From contig JACZJJ010000074.1 in NCBI GenBank assembly GCA_014860625.1, positions 1 through 36,271 of the forward strand: 36,271 bases of DNA, in the 5' to 3' direction. How positions within the stretch are numbered: position 1 is the first letter of the stretch; each line of letters begins with the position of its first letter. The position numbers and the translations under genes are program-made. Positions 16,675 to 25,524 of this stretch are shown here, piece by piece. The notes beneath the pieces were generated by a model that saw only the letters and a program-made list of their open reading frames with translations, did no database searches and was not told the origin of the DNA. The stretch is from Bacteroidales bacterium (lineage in GTDB: Bacteria; Bacteroidota; Bacteroidia; Bacteroidales; FEN-979).

Positions 16675-16851
16675 AACACCAATCCTTCTGGTGGTGATTA
16701 CCCGGTAATTCTTAAACTGGATCATGATGGATACAATGTCAATTCCTTTGGTATAGATAGATGGTGTATTGAGTCTGGATGGTTGGCGGTAAAATTTTAT
16801 CCTGGGATAAAACCATCCCATGCAGTATTTACAAAGAAACATTGCTGATTC
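16675..16851 (+). pseudogene. Possible remnant of a repeat-type secreted protein gene
   Basis: About 58 codons are open between stop codons TAG (16672-16674) and TGA (16849-16851), without an ATG start. The translation includes GGDYPVILKLDHDGYNVNSFG, which resembles the LxxDGxxxxSFG repeat of the gene just upstream. A decayed paralogue is one reading; chance similarity is possible because the match is short. Confidence 0.3.
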
Positions 16852-16962
16852 CACAAGGACTGTCAAAAGGGGTATAAATCCTTACTGTTATTGTGGAAAG
16901 CCATATCTACCAGCAAAAGATCATCATTTTATAGGACTCCGCAACGAACAGTTTGAAGAGAA

Positions 16963-17022
16963 CAGCAAGCAATCGTCGATCTATCAGGGAAAAGAGTCGC
17001 AGCGAAGTACCCACCTCATGAC
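16963..17022 (+). repeat. Direct repeat copy 2 (diverged hydrolase gene end)
   Basis: Matches 14695-14754 with a few mismatches and small gaps; GAGTCGCAGCGAAGTA (16994-17009) is identical. Here it is not part of any gene. Confidence 0.75.
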
Positions 17023-17067
17023 TTCCAGACTTCCTGACTTCCTGACTTCCTGATCTCCTGATCTTTT
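17020..17067 (+). repeat. Octamer tandem array upstream of mtgA
   Basis: Six 8-nt units: GACTTCCA, GACTTCCT x3, GATCTCCT, GATCTTTT. It follows the diverged copy of the hydrolase gene end directly, as the shorter octamer pair does at the real gene end. Confidence 0.9.
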
Positions 17068-17078
17068 CAAAATCTTCA

Positions 17079-17086
17079 TACCTTTG
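17079..17086 (+). promoter_or_regulatory. -7 box of mtgA
   Basis: TACCTTTG matches TAnnTTTG and lies 17 nt before ATG 17104. No clear -33 box; the region where it should lie is the octamer array. Confidence 0.5.
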
Positions 17087-17103
17087 TCAAACATTTCAAC
17101 ACG

Positions 17104-17799
17104 ATGCGCAAATTCCCCAAACGGATCCTGAAAGTTGTCTTATACCTGCTCATAGGGTTCTTTGGGGCCTCCTTCTTCCTTGTCCTGCTCTATAAATTCG
17201 TCCCGCCGCCAATAACCCCGCTGATGGTTGTCAGGCTCCTGGAGAAGCCAGTAAAAGGTCAAACTTACAGGCTATACAAGGATTGGGTCCCACTGAAAGA
17301 GATCTCTCCAAATCTGCAGACGGCTGTAATAGCTTCAGAAGACAACCGATTCCTGAAGCATTTTGGCTTCGACATGGATGCCATTGAGAAAGCGCAGGAA
17401 TACAATGAAAAACAGAAAGGGAAACGGCTTCGGGGAGCCAGCACCATTTCCCAGCAAACCGCCAAGAATGTCTTTCTTTGGCCACAGCGGTCGTGGATCA
17501 GGAAAGGCATGGAAGTTTACTTCACTTTTTTGATTGAACTCACCTGGAGCAAGCGCCGGATCATGGAGGTCTATCTCAACGTGATCGAGATGGGCAAAGG
17601 GATCTATGGCGCCGAAGCCGCTTCCCAAACCTATTACCATAAACATGCTGCCAAACTCACCCGCGGAGAAGCCGCGCTGATCGCTGCCATCCTGCCCGAT
17701 CCGCGGCGAAGAAGTCCTGTAAATCCCTCTGCTTACCTTCTCGAACGCCAGCAGTGGATCCTTTGGAACATGAATAACATCGGCAAGATTGAATACTGA
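17104..17799 (+). CDS. mtgA: Monofunctional peptidoglycan glycosyltransferase
   Basis: 231 residues, the normal size for MtgA. One membrane anchor (about 8-32) is followed by a GT51 domain: VIASEDNRFLKHFG (catalytic Glu79), RGASTISQQTAKNVFLW, RIMEVYLNVIEMGKGIYGAEAAS and LTRGEAALIAAILPDPRRRSPVNP, which are the standard GT51 motifs. It polymerises lipid II into glycan strands on the outer face of the inner membrane and has no transpeptidase domain. It has its own promoter and is followed after 84 nt by ppdK, which also appears to have one. Confidence 0.95.
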   Translation: MRKFPKRILKVVLYLLIGFFGASFFLVLLYKFVPPPITPLMVVRLLEKPVKGQTYRLYKDWVPLKEISPNLQTAVIASEDNRFLKHFGFDMDAIEKAQEYNEKQKGKRLRGASTISQQTAKNVFLWPQRSWIRKGMEVYFTFLIELTWSKRRIMEVYLNVIEMGKGIYGAEAASQTYYHKHAAKLTRGEAALIAAILPDPRRRSPVNPSAYLLERQQWILWNMNNIGKIEY

Positions 17800-17840
17800 T
17801 TTTACTGGTTGATTCATATCGAAAGTGCGAAAATTCTTCG

Positions 17841-17848
17841 TAATTTTG
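17841..17848 (+). promoter_or_regulatory. -7 box of ppdK
   Basis: TAATTTTG matches TAnnTTTG, 35 nt before ATG 17884. No TTTG is seen at the usual -33 position. Confidence 0.5.
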
Positions 17849-17883
17849 CACCCTTAATAGTTTAAGCTAAACCCCCTACGATT

Positions 17884-20616
17884 ATGGCAAAAGACATGAA
17901 AGAGAAAAAGTATATCTACTTTTTTGGCGGCAAGAAAGCCGATGGCACTGCAAAAATGAAAAACCTGCTTGGAGGCAAAGGAGCCAACCTGGCAGAAATG
18001 GTGAATATAGGTCTGCCGGTACCTGCCGGTTTTACCATCACAACCGAAGTGTGTACCTGGTTCAACGATCATGGAAAGAAATATCCTGCCGAACTGAAGA
18101 AACAGCTCACCGAAGCATTGAAAAAGACAGAAAAGGAGATGGGAGCTGTTTTCGGTGACAAAAAGAATCCGCTACTGGTTTCCGTTCGTTCAGGCGCCCG
18201 CGCTTCGATGCCAGGGATGATGGAGACCGTACTGAACGTTGGTTTGAACGACATCACCCGCGACGGGCTGATCAAGAAGACCGGGAACCCCCGCTTTGTT
18301 TACGATTCCCAACGCCGCCTCATCCAGATGTATTCCGACGTGGTGATGGAGAAGGCAGCCGGCATCGAGCCGAAAGAGGGCAAAGGTGTGCGTGTTCAAC
18401 TGGAACGCGAACTCCACAAAATGAAAGAGAATAAAGGCTGTATGTCCGATACTGACCTTACGGCAGATGACCTGAAGGAACTGATTGATATTTACAAGAA
18501 GAAGGTTCTGGATGTTCTCGGCAAACCCTTCCCTGAAGATCCCATGGAACAACTCTGGGGAGCCATTGGCGCCGTATTCCAGAGCTGGAACGGCAAACGG
18601 GCCATCTCCTACCGCCTGATCGAAGGGATCCCACACGAATGGGGAACAGCAGTCAATGTTCAGTCAATGGTCTTTGGCAATATGGGCGAAAGCTCTGCCA
18701 CCGGTGTAGCTTTCACAAGAAATCCTGCAACCGGTGAGAACTATTTCTACGGAGAGTGGCTGGCCAATGCACAGGGAGAAGACGTGGTGGCTGGTATCCG
18801 TACTCCAAACCCAATCAACGAGGTAGGTAAAAGCGAGCACACCATTCACCTTCAGTCTCTTGAAACAGCGATGCCAAAGGTTTACAAGGCATTGAACAAG
18901 ATCCAGCTCAACCTGGAGAAGCATTACAAGAACATGCTGGATATCGAGTTCACCATCCAGGACGGAACACTCTATATGCTTCAATGCCGTGTTGGGAAAC
19001 GCAACGGCCCGGCTGCCGTGAAGATGGCTCTCGACATGTACAACGAGAAGCTGATCTCCAAAGAGGATGCCGTGATTCGCGTAGAACCCAGCCAGTTAGA
19101 TGAACTACTGCACCCGATCCTCGATCCGGCTGCTGAAACAGCCACAAAGCCCATGGCAAAAGGCCTTCCTGCAGGACCCGGCGGAGCTACCGGTAAAATT
19201 GTATTTACCTCGGAAGCCGCTGTTGAGTGGAAAAAGAAAGGGATTCAGGTCATCCTTGTCAGGGAAGAGACCAACCCCGAAGACATTGAAGGGATGCGTG
19301 CAGCTATCGCCATTCTTACTGCCCGTGGTGGGATGACCAGTCATGCTGCGCTTGTTGCCCGTGGTTGGGGGAAATGTTGCATCGTTGGTGCTGGCGGACT
19401 GAAAATTGAGGCCGCCAAAAAGACAATGACCATTGGCGACAAGATCCTGAAAGAGGGAGATTTTATTTCACTCAACGGATCCAAAGGATATATCTACGAC
19501 GGCGAGTTGCCTATGATCAAAGCAGCAGAGGAGAATCCGGATTTCCAGGCATTCATGAAAATTTGCGATGCCGTTCGCACGATGAAGATCCGTACCAATG
19601 CCGATACTCCTGAAGATGCCGCCAAAGCAAGAGCATTTGGAGCTGAAGGGATCGGCCTCTTCCGCACCGAGCACATGTTTTATGGCCTGGATGCTGAGAA
19701 ACCTCTCTTCCTTCTTCGGAAAATGATCGCTTCGAAAAATGAAGCCGAACGCCGTAAAGCGTTGGACGAACTCTACCCGTATGTCAAGGCCGACATGAAA
19801 GGTACAATGGCAGCGATGGATGGATATCCGGTAACAATCCGTACACTCGACCCACCCCTGCATGAGTTTATTCCCCATAGTGCATCCGGGAGAAAACAAC
19901 TCGCAGAGAGCCTTGGAATATCCAGCACCGAATTTGAACGCCGTGCAGAAGCGCTGAGTGAAAACAACCCAATGATGGGTCACCGGGGTGTTCGTTTGGG
20001 CATCACCTATCCCGAAATCACTGAGATGCAGGTGAAAGCGATCTTCGAAGCGACAGCTGAACTGATAAAAGAGAAAAAGAAACCCTTCCCTGAGATCATG
20101 ATCCCTGTCACCTGTTCGGAGAATGAGTTGAAGGACCAGTTTGCTCTGATCGAAAGGGTCTATAAGGATGTTTGCTCCAAAATGAAGGTCAAAGAGATCC
20201 CGTATATGTTTGGAACTATGATCGAGATCCCAAGAGCCTGTCTTACAGCCGATCAGATTGCGCGCACGGCGCAATTCTTCTCCTTTGGCACCAACGACCT
20301 CACCCAGATGAGCTTCGGATTCTCACGCGACGACATCGGAGGCTTCCTCCCCGACTACCTCGAGAAGAAGATCCTGCCGGTAGATCCGTTCCAGGTGATC
20401 GACTTCGACGGTGTTGGCGAACTGATAAAAATTGCTGTACAAAGAGGACGCAAAACCCGTAAGGACCTGAAGATCGGCATCTGTGGCGAGCATGGTGGTG
20501 AGCCGGCATCCGTAGAGTTCTGCTACCAGCAGGGATTCAACTACGTAAGCTGCTCCCCGTTCCGCGTACCCATTGCCCGTTTGGCAGCTGCGCAGGCGGT
20601 AGTGAGGGCGAAATAA
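17884..20616 (+). CDS. ppdK: Pyruvate, phosphate dikinase
   Basis: 910 residues, close to the usual 870-910. It interconverts pyruvate + ATP + phosphate and PEP + AMP + pyrophosphate. The N-terminal nucleotide-binding domain starts GGKGANLAEMVNIGLPVPAGFTIT; the swivelling phosphohistidine domain has LTARGGMTSHAALVARGWGK with catalytic His487; the C-terminal PEP/pyruvate barrel has GAEGIGLFRTEHMF, FSFGTNDLTQMSFGFSRDD and GICGEHGGEPASVEFC with catalytic Cys867. It allows PEP formation or pyrophosphate-linked glycolysis in the cytoplasm. The gene runs towards the histidine kinase gene, with only 2 nt between the two stop codons, so any transcription end must lie inside coding sequence. Confidence 0.97.
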   Translation: MAKDMKEKKYIYFFGGKKADGTAKMKNLLGGKGANLAEMVNIGLPVPAGFTITTEVCTWFNDHGKKYPAELKKQLTEALKKTEKEMGAVFGDKKNPLLVSVRSGARASMPGMMETVLNVGLNDITRDGLIKKTGNPRFVYDSQRRLIQMYSDVVMEKAAGIEPKEGKGVRVQLERELHKMKENKGCMSDTDLTADDLKELIDIYKKKVLDVLGKPFPEDPMEQLWGAIGAVFQSWNGKRAISYRLIEGIPHEWGTAVNVQSMVFGNMGESSATGVAFTRNPATGENYFYGEWLANAQGEDVVAGIRTPNPINEVGKSEHTIHLQSLETAMPKVYKALNKIQLNLEKHYKNMLDIEFTIQDGTLYMLQCRVGKRNGPAAVKMALDMYNEKLISKEDAVIRVEPSQLDELLHPILDPAAETATKPMAKGLPAGPGGATGKIVFTSEAAVEWKKKGIQVILVREETNPEDIEGMRAAIAILTARGGMTSHAALVARGWGKCCIVGAGGLKIEAAKKTMTIGDKILKEGDFISLNGSKGYIYDGELPMIKAAEENPDFQAFMKICDAVRTMKIRTNADTPEDAAKARAFGAEGIGLFRTEHMFYGLDAEKPLFLLRKMIASKNEAERRKALDELYPYVKADMKGTMAAMDGYPVTIRTLDPPLHEFIPHSASGRKQLAESLGISSTEFERRAEALSENNPMMGHRGVRLGITYPEITEMQVKAIFEATAELIKEKKKPFPEIMIPVTCSENELKDQFALIERVYKDVCSKMKVKEIPYMFGTMIEIPRACLTADQIARTAQFFSFGTNDLTQMSFGFSRDDIGGFLPDYLEKKILPVDPFQVIDFDGVGELIKIAVQRGRKTRKDLKIGICGEHGGEPASVEFCYQQGFNYVSCSPFRVPIARLAAAQAVVRAK

Positions 20617-20618
20617 TT

Positions 20619-23099
20619 TTACGTTTCACGCTCTTTCAGCGGCAGCGTGAAATAGAAAACGCTCCCTTTATTTCTTTCACTTTCTACCCAGATCCTGCCG
20701 CCATTTTTTTTAATAAATTCTTTGCAGAGGATCAATCCCAGGCCGGTTCCCTTTTCATTTTGGGTACCAGGGGTTGAACTGGTTTCGTCGACACGGAATA
20801 GTTTGTCAATCCTATCCGGATCTATACCAACTCCTGTATCGCTGACAGAAACTACTGCTTCGCTTATCGTAACACGGGTCGAAACCGTTATTTTCCCACC
20901 TGGCACGGTGAATTTAATGGCATTTGAGATCAGGTTCCTCAATACAGTAGCGATCATCTCGTTATCCACATTAACTCGTATCCCGGGAGCTAACTCGAGG
21001 TCAATGGTTATGGATTTTTGCCCGGCAATATCGATGAATATCGGCACAGCCTGATTGATGAGGTCAGTCAGTTGATAATCCTCAGGCTTAAACTCCATCC
21101 TGCCGGTTTGCGACCTCGACCATTCCATCAGGTTCATCAGCAAGTCCATTCCGCGAACTGACGATTGGTGGATGATTTTTGCAAATTTTTCGATTCCTGC
21201 AATGTCTCTTTCCCTGATCTGTTCATCAAGAAGATGGCTAAAGGAGATAATGGAGTTAAAAGGGCTTTTTAAATCATGTGCAATGATCGAGAAGAATTTA
21301 TCCTTTTCGGCATTTAACTGAACCAACTCTGCAGTATATTCTTTTAGTTTCTCTTCCGTACTTTTCTTATAAATTGCCGAAGCAACCTGCTCGGAAACGA
21401 ACATCAATATCTCCTTCTCCTTTTCACCGTATGCCCTTTCATTGTGATAATCCTGCACAACCATCACCCCAATGGTCTTGTCGTTTACTTTGAGAGGCAC
21501 TCCCAGCCAAACCTCTAAAGGTTCCCCAACAACATCAACTTCTCCCGTCCTGTTCAGTTCCTCTGTTAATTCAGGATCAATGATAGCCGGTTTACCTGTT
21601 CTTAACACATATGCAGAACAACTTCTCCCGGGTTTGATAGGGTCACTAACTACATCCACCTCATCGATAAAATATGGGAAGCTAATCAAATCCGTATCCG
21701 GGTCGTAGAGAGCGATGTAAAAATTATTTGCAAGCATCAGCTTCTTCACTATTTCATGAATGCACCTATACAGAGAATCAATATCCGGTGCCTGATGAAC
21801 AGCCTGCGATATTTCATAAAGAGAGTTTCTTAACTTCTCCATCTCCAAGCGTGATGTGATGTCACGCCAAACAGTATAAAGGACCTGTTTGCCTTTTAAT
21901 TGAATTGGGGTCAGCATCACCTCAACCGGGAAGTCACTTCCATCAGATTTTGAATGGATCCACTCAAACCGATGATACCCTTCTGCAATAGCGGTATTTA
22001 TCATCATTACAGCTTTATCGGATGATAACTGACCATCTGGTTGTCTCTCCGGTGATAGTTCCCATGGCTGTCGTTTCAGCAGCTCATTCCTGAACGAATA
22101 TCCAAGTGCAGTAAGAGTTGAATCATTGCAATTTGTGAAACCCGATTCATCAAGAATTAAATTTGGCTCAGCTGATTCATCAAACAACCTCCGAAACATC
22201 TCTTCACTTTCAAGGATCGATTCGTGAGCATCATTGCTAAGCTGGATCTCATTCTCCAATTTTGCAATCAGCTGCTTTATTTTTAACGCCATTTCATGAA
22301 AGCTCTTCCCGAGCACTCCGACTTCATCGGAGGATTTGATGTCAGTAACAGCATCAAAATTCCCATTCTGAAAATTATCTGCCAGTTGTGTAAGTTTTGT
22401 GATTGGTTTTGAAATGGAACGGGATATCAGTAAACCGATTAATAAACCGATAACAATAGTTAATCCGCTTAAGAGCAATATGTTTCTATAAGATGTAGAT
22501 ATGTTGATTCCCAGGTGTGTTTTCTCATCTGCAAACCGCTTGTTTGTATGAGCGATGCTGCTGCTTATCGCACTGAGAAATTCCATTTCAGCCGACTCCA
22601 TCTCCTCCTTTTTCACCAATGCCTGGGTGCCTGTAACTCCGTTTTCCTTTAGTGCAACGAACTCTTCTGCGGAGGTGTGAAGTACAATACCAGCCTTTCT
22701 GATTTGTTTGACATGTTCAATCGTTTCCGGAAATGATTCGTTCACCAGGAGCTCATAGTGCGAAAAAGCATCATGACACGAATTACATGCCTGTTGCATC
22801 AGCTCTTTTTCATTTTTAGCAGGGGATCCTACGGTTATATTCCTGTTTTCTGCTACAAAGTACCCGAATTCTGAAGTAGAGGAAATAAGTCTCAAACAGT
22901 TGAACTTCATATCCTCCAGGTATTGAAGAAGAGGTAGTGATTTATCGGAAATCTGTTCATAGTCTTTCCCAATTTCACGTATTGTTCTTAGACTGATATA
23001 ACTCACGACTCCAACAAAAAGTGAAACGAAAACAAACCCAACGATTAGTTTATAACGAATTCTGGAATTAATAATCCTGATTAACTTCATCGGTTTCAA
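20619..23099 (-). CDS. Membrane histidine kinase: periplasmic CxxCH sensor, HAMP, PAS, GAF, HisKA, HATPase
   Basis: 826 residues. Transmembrane helices at about 18-38 and 207-227 enclose a helical periplasmic domain with CNSCH (105-109), a c-type heme attachment motif. HAMP follows (RSISKPITKLTQLADNFQNG), then PAS (about 297-415), GAF (about 425-580), HisKA with His608 (FFSIIAHDLKSPFNSI) and HATPase_c with NLISNAIKFT, DTGVGI and GTGLGL. It should autophosphorylate in response to a periplasmic (heme/redox/ligand) and a cytoplasmic (PAS, GAF) signal. No response regulator is in the window. It is on the same strand as the copper genes but has its own probable -7 box; a link to metal sensing is only suggested by position. 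ATG at 23090 is an alternative start. Confidence 0.9.
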   Translation of the reverse strand: MKPMKLIRIINSRIRYKLIVGFVFVSLFVGVVSYISLRTIREIGKDYEQISDKSLPLLQYLEDMKFNCLRLISSTSEFGYFVAENRNITVGSPAKNEKELMQQACNSCHDAFSHYELLVNESFPETIEHVKQIRKAGIVLHTSAEEFVALKENGVTGTQALVKKEEMESAEMEFLSAISSSIAHTNKRFADEKTHLGINISTSYRNILLLSGLTIVIGLLIGLLISRSISKPITKLTQLADNFQNGNFDAVTDIKSSDEVGVLGKSFHEMALKIKQLIAKLENEIQLSNDAHESILESEEMFRRLFDESAEPNLILDESGFTNCNDSTLTALGYSFRNELLKRQPWELSPERQPDGQLSSDKAVMMINTAIAEGYHRFEWIHSKSDGSDFPVEVMLTPIQLKGKQVLYTVWRDITSRLEMEKLRNSLYEISQAVHQAPDIDSLYRCIHEIVKKLMLANNFYIALYDPDTDLISFPYFIDEVDVVSDPIKPGRSCSAYVLRTGKPAIIDPELTEELNRTGEVDVVGEPLEVWLGVPLKVNDKTIGVMVVQDYHNERAYGEKEKEILMFVSEQVASAIYKKSTEEKLKEYTAELVQLNAEKDKFFSIIAHDLKSPFNSIISFSHLLDEQIRERDIAGIEKFAKIIHQSSVRGMDLLMNLMEWSRSQTGRMEFKPEDYQLTDLINQAVPIFIDIAGQKSITIDLELAPGIRVNVDNEMIATVLRNLISNAIKFTVPGGKITVSTRVTISEAVVSVSDTGVGIDPDRIDKLFRVDETSSTPGTQNEKGTGLGLILCKEFIKKNGGRIWVESERNKGSVFYFTLPLKERET

Positions 23100-23124
23100 A
23101 GGGCCTTAACTTAATGAGCAAATA

Positions 23125-23132
23125 CAAAGATA
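23125..23132 (-). promoter_or_regulatory. Possible -7 box of the histidine kinase gene
   Basis: TATCTTTG on the minus strand (23132-23125), 25 nt before ATG 23099. A TTTG at 23150-23147 is only 14 nt away, shorter than the usual spacing. Confidence 0.4.
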
Positions 23133-23161
23133 TGGTAAAACCCTTACAAATAAAAAACCTT

Positions 23162-23189
23162 CTTCCCTCTTCCTTCTTCCTTCTTACTT
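23162..23189 (-). repeat. Heptamer array over the stop codon of the TonB receptor gene
   Basis: Plus-strand units CTTCCCT, CTTCCTT, CTTCCTT, CTTACTT. The TTA of the last unit (23184-23186) is the receptor gene's TAA stop codon on the minus strand. Confidence 0.9.
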
Positions 23190-25520
23190 TAATATATACC
23201 TCACCCCTGCATATACCGTTATGCCAGTAATCGGGCCCCATACCACTGAGCCGTCGAAATAAGGCTGGTAAGGGGATTCATATTGCTGGATCGGATCCGG
23301 TTGCCGGTAATTGGTCAGGTTCTCTCCACCCAGGTAAACTTCGAACTTACCGAAAGTCCTCGATACCTGAGCCATAAGATTAAACCATACTGGTGATTTA
23401 TCAGGCCATTGCAACTCAGGAGGAAGTTTATCGGAATCGGGAAGCCGTGCCGGACCATTCAGCTGTCCGGTCAAATCAAATTTCCAAAGGTCAGAATGTG
23501 TTTTATACGACAAGGTTAACAATCCTTTATAGGCATTCACCATGGATTTCGTTTTCAACCTCCCCCCTTCGGTCACTTTCACTTCGTTCAGCCTGAATGC
23601 CCCGGTAACTGTAAGACCTTCGATGGGATGAAATGTCAGTTGTGCCTGCAGACTAATGGCATAAGAGCTCCCGTCAAGGTTATAGAAAAAGACCTTATCG
23701 GGCATGCTGTCCACATCCACAATCACCTGGTTGACAAAGCTGGTCTGATAGATATCGAAGCTGAATTGAGCGTCCCGTTTGAACAGGTTGAAATCTTTTG
23801 TGAAGTTTAGTCCAAAATTCCATGCCTCTTCCTGGTCCAGGGTCTCACCCAGAATCCATGTACGCTGACTGACAAACAGATTGCTGTTCTCTGCCAGGAT
23901 GTTCGCAGTACGGTATCCTTTCCCCACTGAAGCCCTGAGGAATGTACTTCCATTGAGCTGATGCCGGAGATGCAGCCTGGGGGTGAAGAGTGCACCATAC
24001 AGGTTGTTGTAATCTACCCGCAAACCGGCAATCAGTATGAACACAGGACAGAGGTCAAACGTATATTCCATGAAAGCTCCCGCCACCCATTCGGTTCTGT
24101 CCATGTTGATATTCACCAACGAATCTCCCGTCAATGGGTAACGGAACAGACTCAGTGTATCAAAAAGCGCGGATGTCGCATAAGAGAGCTGGTGCTGTGA
24201 ATAATTCTCCGAATAGTCGTCCAGGGAATAATTTATCCCGGCAGAGATCCTGTGCATATTCTCCCGGAAGCCTGTCGACAGGGAAACCATCCCCTCGAAT
24301 CGTTGTTCATGACCATGGTACCTGTTGATCCCATAGAAACCATCCTGCTGATGGTTAATTCCCGAAACAGAAACATCAAGGATTGTATTCCCGCATTCTC
24401 CAAGCAGAAACCGGTTTTTCCAGAAAGCTTCCAGCCGGTTGGTCCGGATGCCTATGCCATATCTTTTTGTATTGCTGCTGATGCCGGAGGTATCGAAAAC
24501 AAACGAATCCGGATCAAAGCTCATCTGGCCGCCATTCCTCTCCTCATAAAGGTATTTGATTGCTAATCTCGAAAGGTATCTCCCGGGATTGATATAGTCC
24601 CACCTGTTCATTGCTGTCAGGGTGGTCGATAGCGGCAGGTCCATGAACCCATCACCATTACGGTCAAACTTATGCTGCATGGTGCTGCCGTGCAGCAGTA
24701 GCATCGTACTCAGTTTATCGTTCATTCTTACCGATCCGTCCCCGTTTAGCTCCATACGCAGATTGCTGTTTCCATAGAGGTTAAGAAACAATTTCTCACT
24801 ATCCTCAGGCTTTTTATACTCGACGTTAATCTGTCCGGTAATCGACTCATACCCCTGGGAGACGGATGAGGCGCCTTTGGAAATCTGGATAGACTCCATC
24901 CAGGGACCAGGGATATAGCTCAAGCCATAAGGTGCGGCCAAGCCACTGATCAGCGGCACATTTTCCGTCATGACCTGGCTGTACAAGCCCGACAAACCAA
25001 GCAACTGGATCTGACGTGCTCCGGAAATGGCATCACTGTAAGAGACATCTACCGAAGCGTTGGTTTCGAAACTCTCAGCCAGATTGCAGCAGGCAGCACG
25101 CTCCAGCTCACCTCCCGTTACTACCTGAGTATACCGCGGGTTTAGTTTTGAGAGGTAGGAGTCTTCTATTTTTCCCTCCACCACTACCTCCCCTAGAAGT
25201 TGCTCTGTTGAATGCATCTCCAGATCTACCGGCCGAAAATCCGATTCTACAACCACCGTATCCTTCGCAAACCCCATCAAACTGAATATCAGTCTATTGT
25301 CATGGTTTTTATGAGTGGGGAGCATGAAATTTCCCTCGGCATCAGTGAATGTTCCCTGCAAGTTATGAAGCCAGTAAACATTCACTCCTGTCAAAGGAAC
25401 AGGTTGATTCTTATCATTTTTCTCATAGACAAAACCACGAACCATTTGAGCAGCACAAGGGATCGTCAGAATGAATGATAAAAGAAAAACGGAACTTATA
25501 ACTTTACACAGTTTTATCAT
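23184..25520 (-). CDS. TonB-dependent outer membrane receptor in the metal island
   Basis: 778 residues: signal peptide (about 1-24), carboxypeptidase-regulatory-like domain (about 27-105), plug (about 115-235, with LGLSGLYSQVMTENVPLISG and ISKGASSVSQGYESITGQINVEYK) and a 22-strand-type barrel ending in the aromatic-rich GVRYILK. TonB receptors bring scarce ligands across the outer membrane using energy from the inner membrane. The plug has an unusual Cys pair (RAACCNLAESFETN, Cys144-Cys145). The gene starts 4 nt after the P1B ATPase stop, so it is in the metal operon. A metal or metal-chelate ligand is therefore likely, but whether it imports or supports removal is unknown. Confidence 0.9.
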   Translation of the reverse strand: MIKLCKVISSVFLLSFILTIPCAAQMVRGFVYEKNDKNQPVPLTGVNVYWLHNLQGTFTDAEGNFMLPTHKNHDNRLIFSLMGFAKDTVVVESDFRPVDLEMHSTEQLLGEVVVEGKIEDSYLSKLNPRYTQVVTGGELERAACCNLAESFETNASVDVSYSDAISGARQIQLLGLSGLYSQVMTENVPLISGLAAPYGLSYIPGPWMESIQISKGASSVSQGYESITGQINVEYKKPEDSEKLFLNLYGNSNLRMELNGDGSVRMNDKLSTMLLLHGSTMQHKFDRNGDGFMDLPLSTTLTAMNRWDYINPGRYLSRLAIKYLYEERNGGQMSFDPDSFVFDTSGISSNTKRYGIGIRTNRLEAFWKNRFLLGECGNTILDVSVSGINHQQDGFYGINRYHGHEQRFEGMVSLSTGFRENMHRISAGINYSLDDYSENYSQHQLSYATSALFDTLSLFRYPLTGDSLVNINMDRTEWVAGAFMEYTFDLCPVFILIAGLRVDYNNLYGALFTPRLHLRHQLNGSTFLRASVGKGYRTANILAENSNLFVSQRTWILGETLDQEEAWNFGLNFTKDFNLFKRDAQFSFDIYQTSFVNQVIVDVDSMPDKVFFYNLDGSSYAISLQAQLTFHPIEGLTVTGAFRLNEVKVTEGGRLKTKSMVNAYKGLLTLSYKTHSDLWKFDLTGQLNGPARLPDSDKLPPELQWPDKSPVWFNLMAQVSRTFGKFEVYLGGENLTNYRQPDPIQQYESPYQPYFDGSVVWGPITGITVYAGVRYILK

Positions 25521-25524
25521 CTTT

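Larger units (their letters stand above)
16569..17103 (+). other. 535-nt gap with gene remnants, direct repeat and octamer array
   Basis: No intact gene. From left to right: about 100 nt with nothing recognisable; an open stretch at 16675-16851 listed separately; about 110 nt with nothing recognisable; a diverged copy of the hydrolase gene end (16963-17022); an octamer array (17020-17067); and a -7 box (17079-17086) for mtgA. Confidence 0.7.

Noticed and set aside
14695-17022. Insertion sequence or transposon between the direct repeats
   Set aside because: No transposase, and the repeats are diverged parts of a gene end rather than a short clean target duplication.
19468-20274. 268-codon open frame on the minus strand inside ppdK
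   Set aside because: Antisense to a fully conserved part of ppdK; composition effect with no recognisable domain.
20619-23099. Hybrid kinase or chemotaxis receptor
   Set aside because: No receiver domain or methyl-accepting signalling helices; the C-terminus is a standard HisKA plus HATPase.
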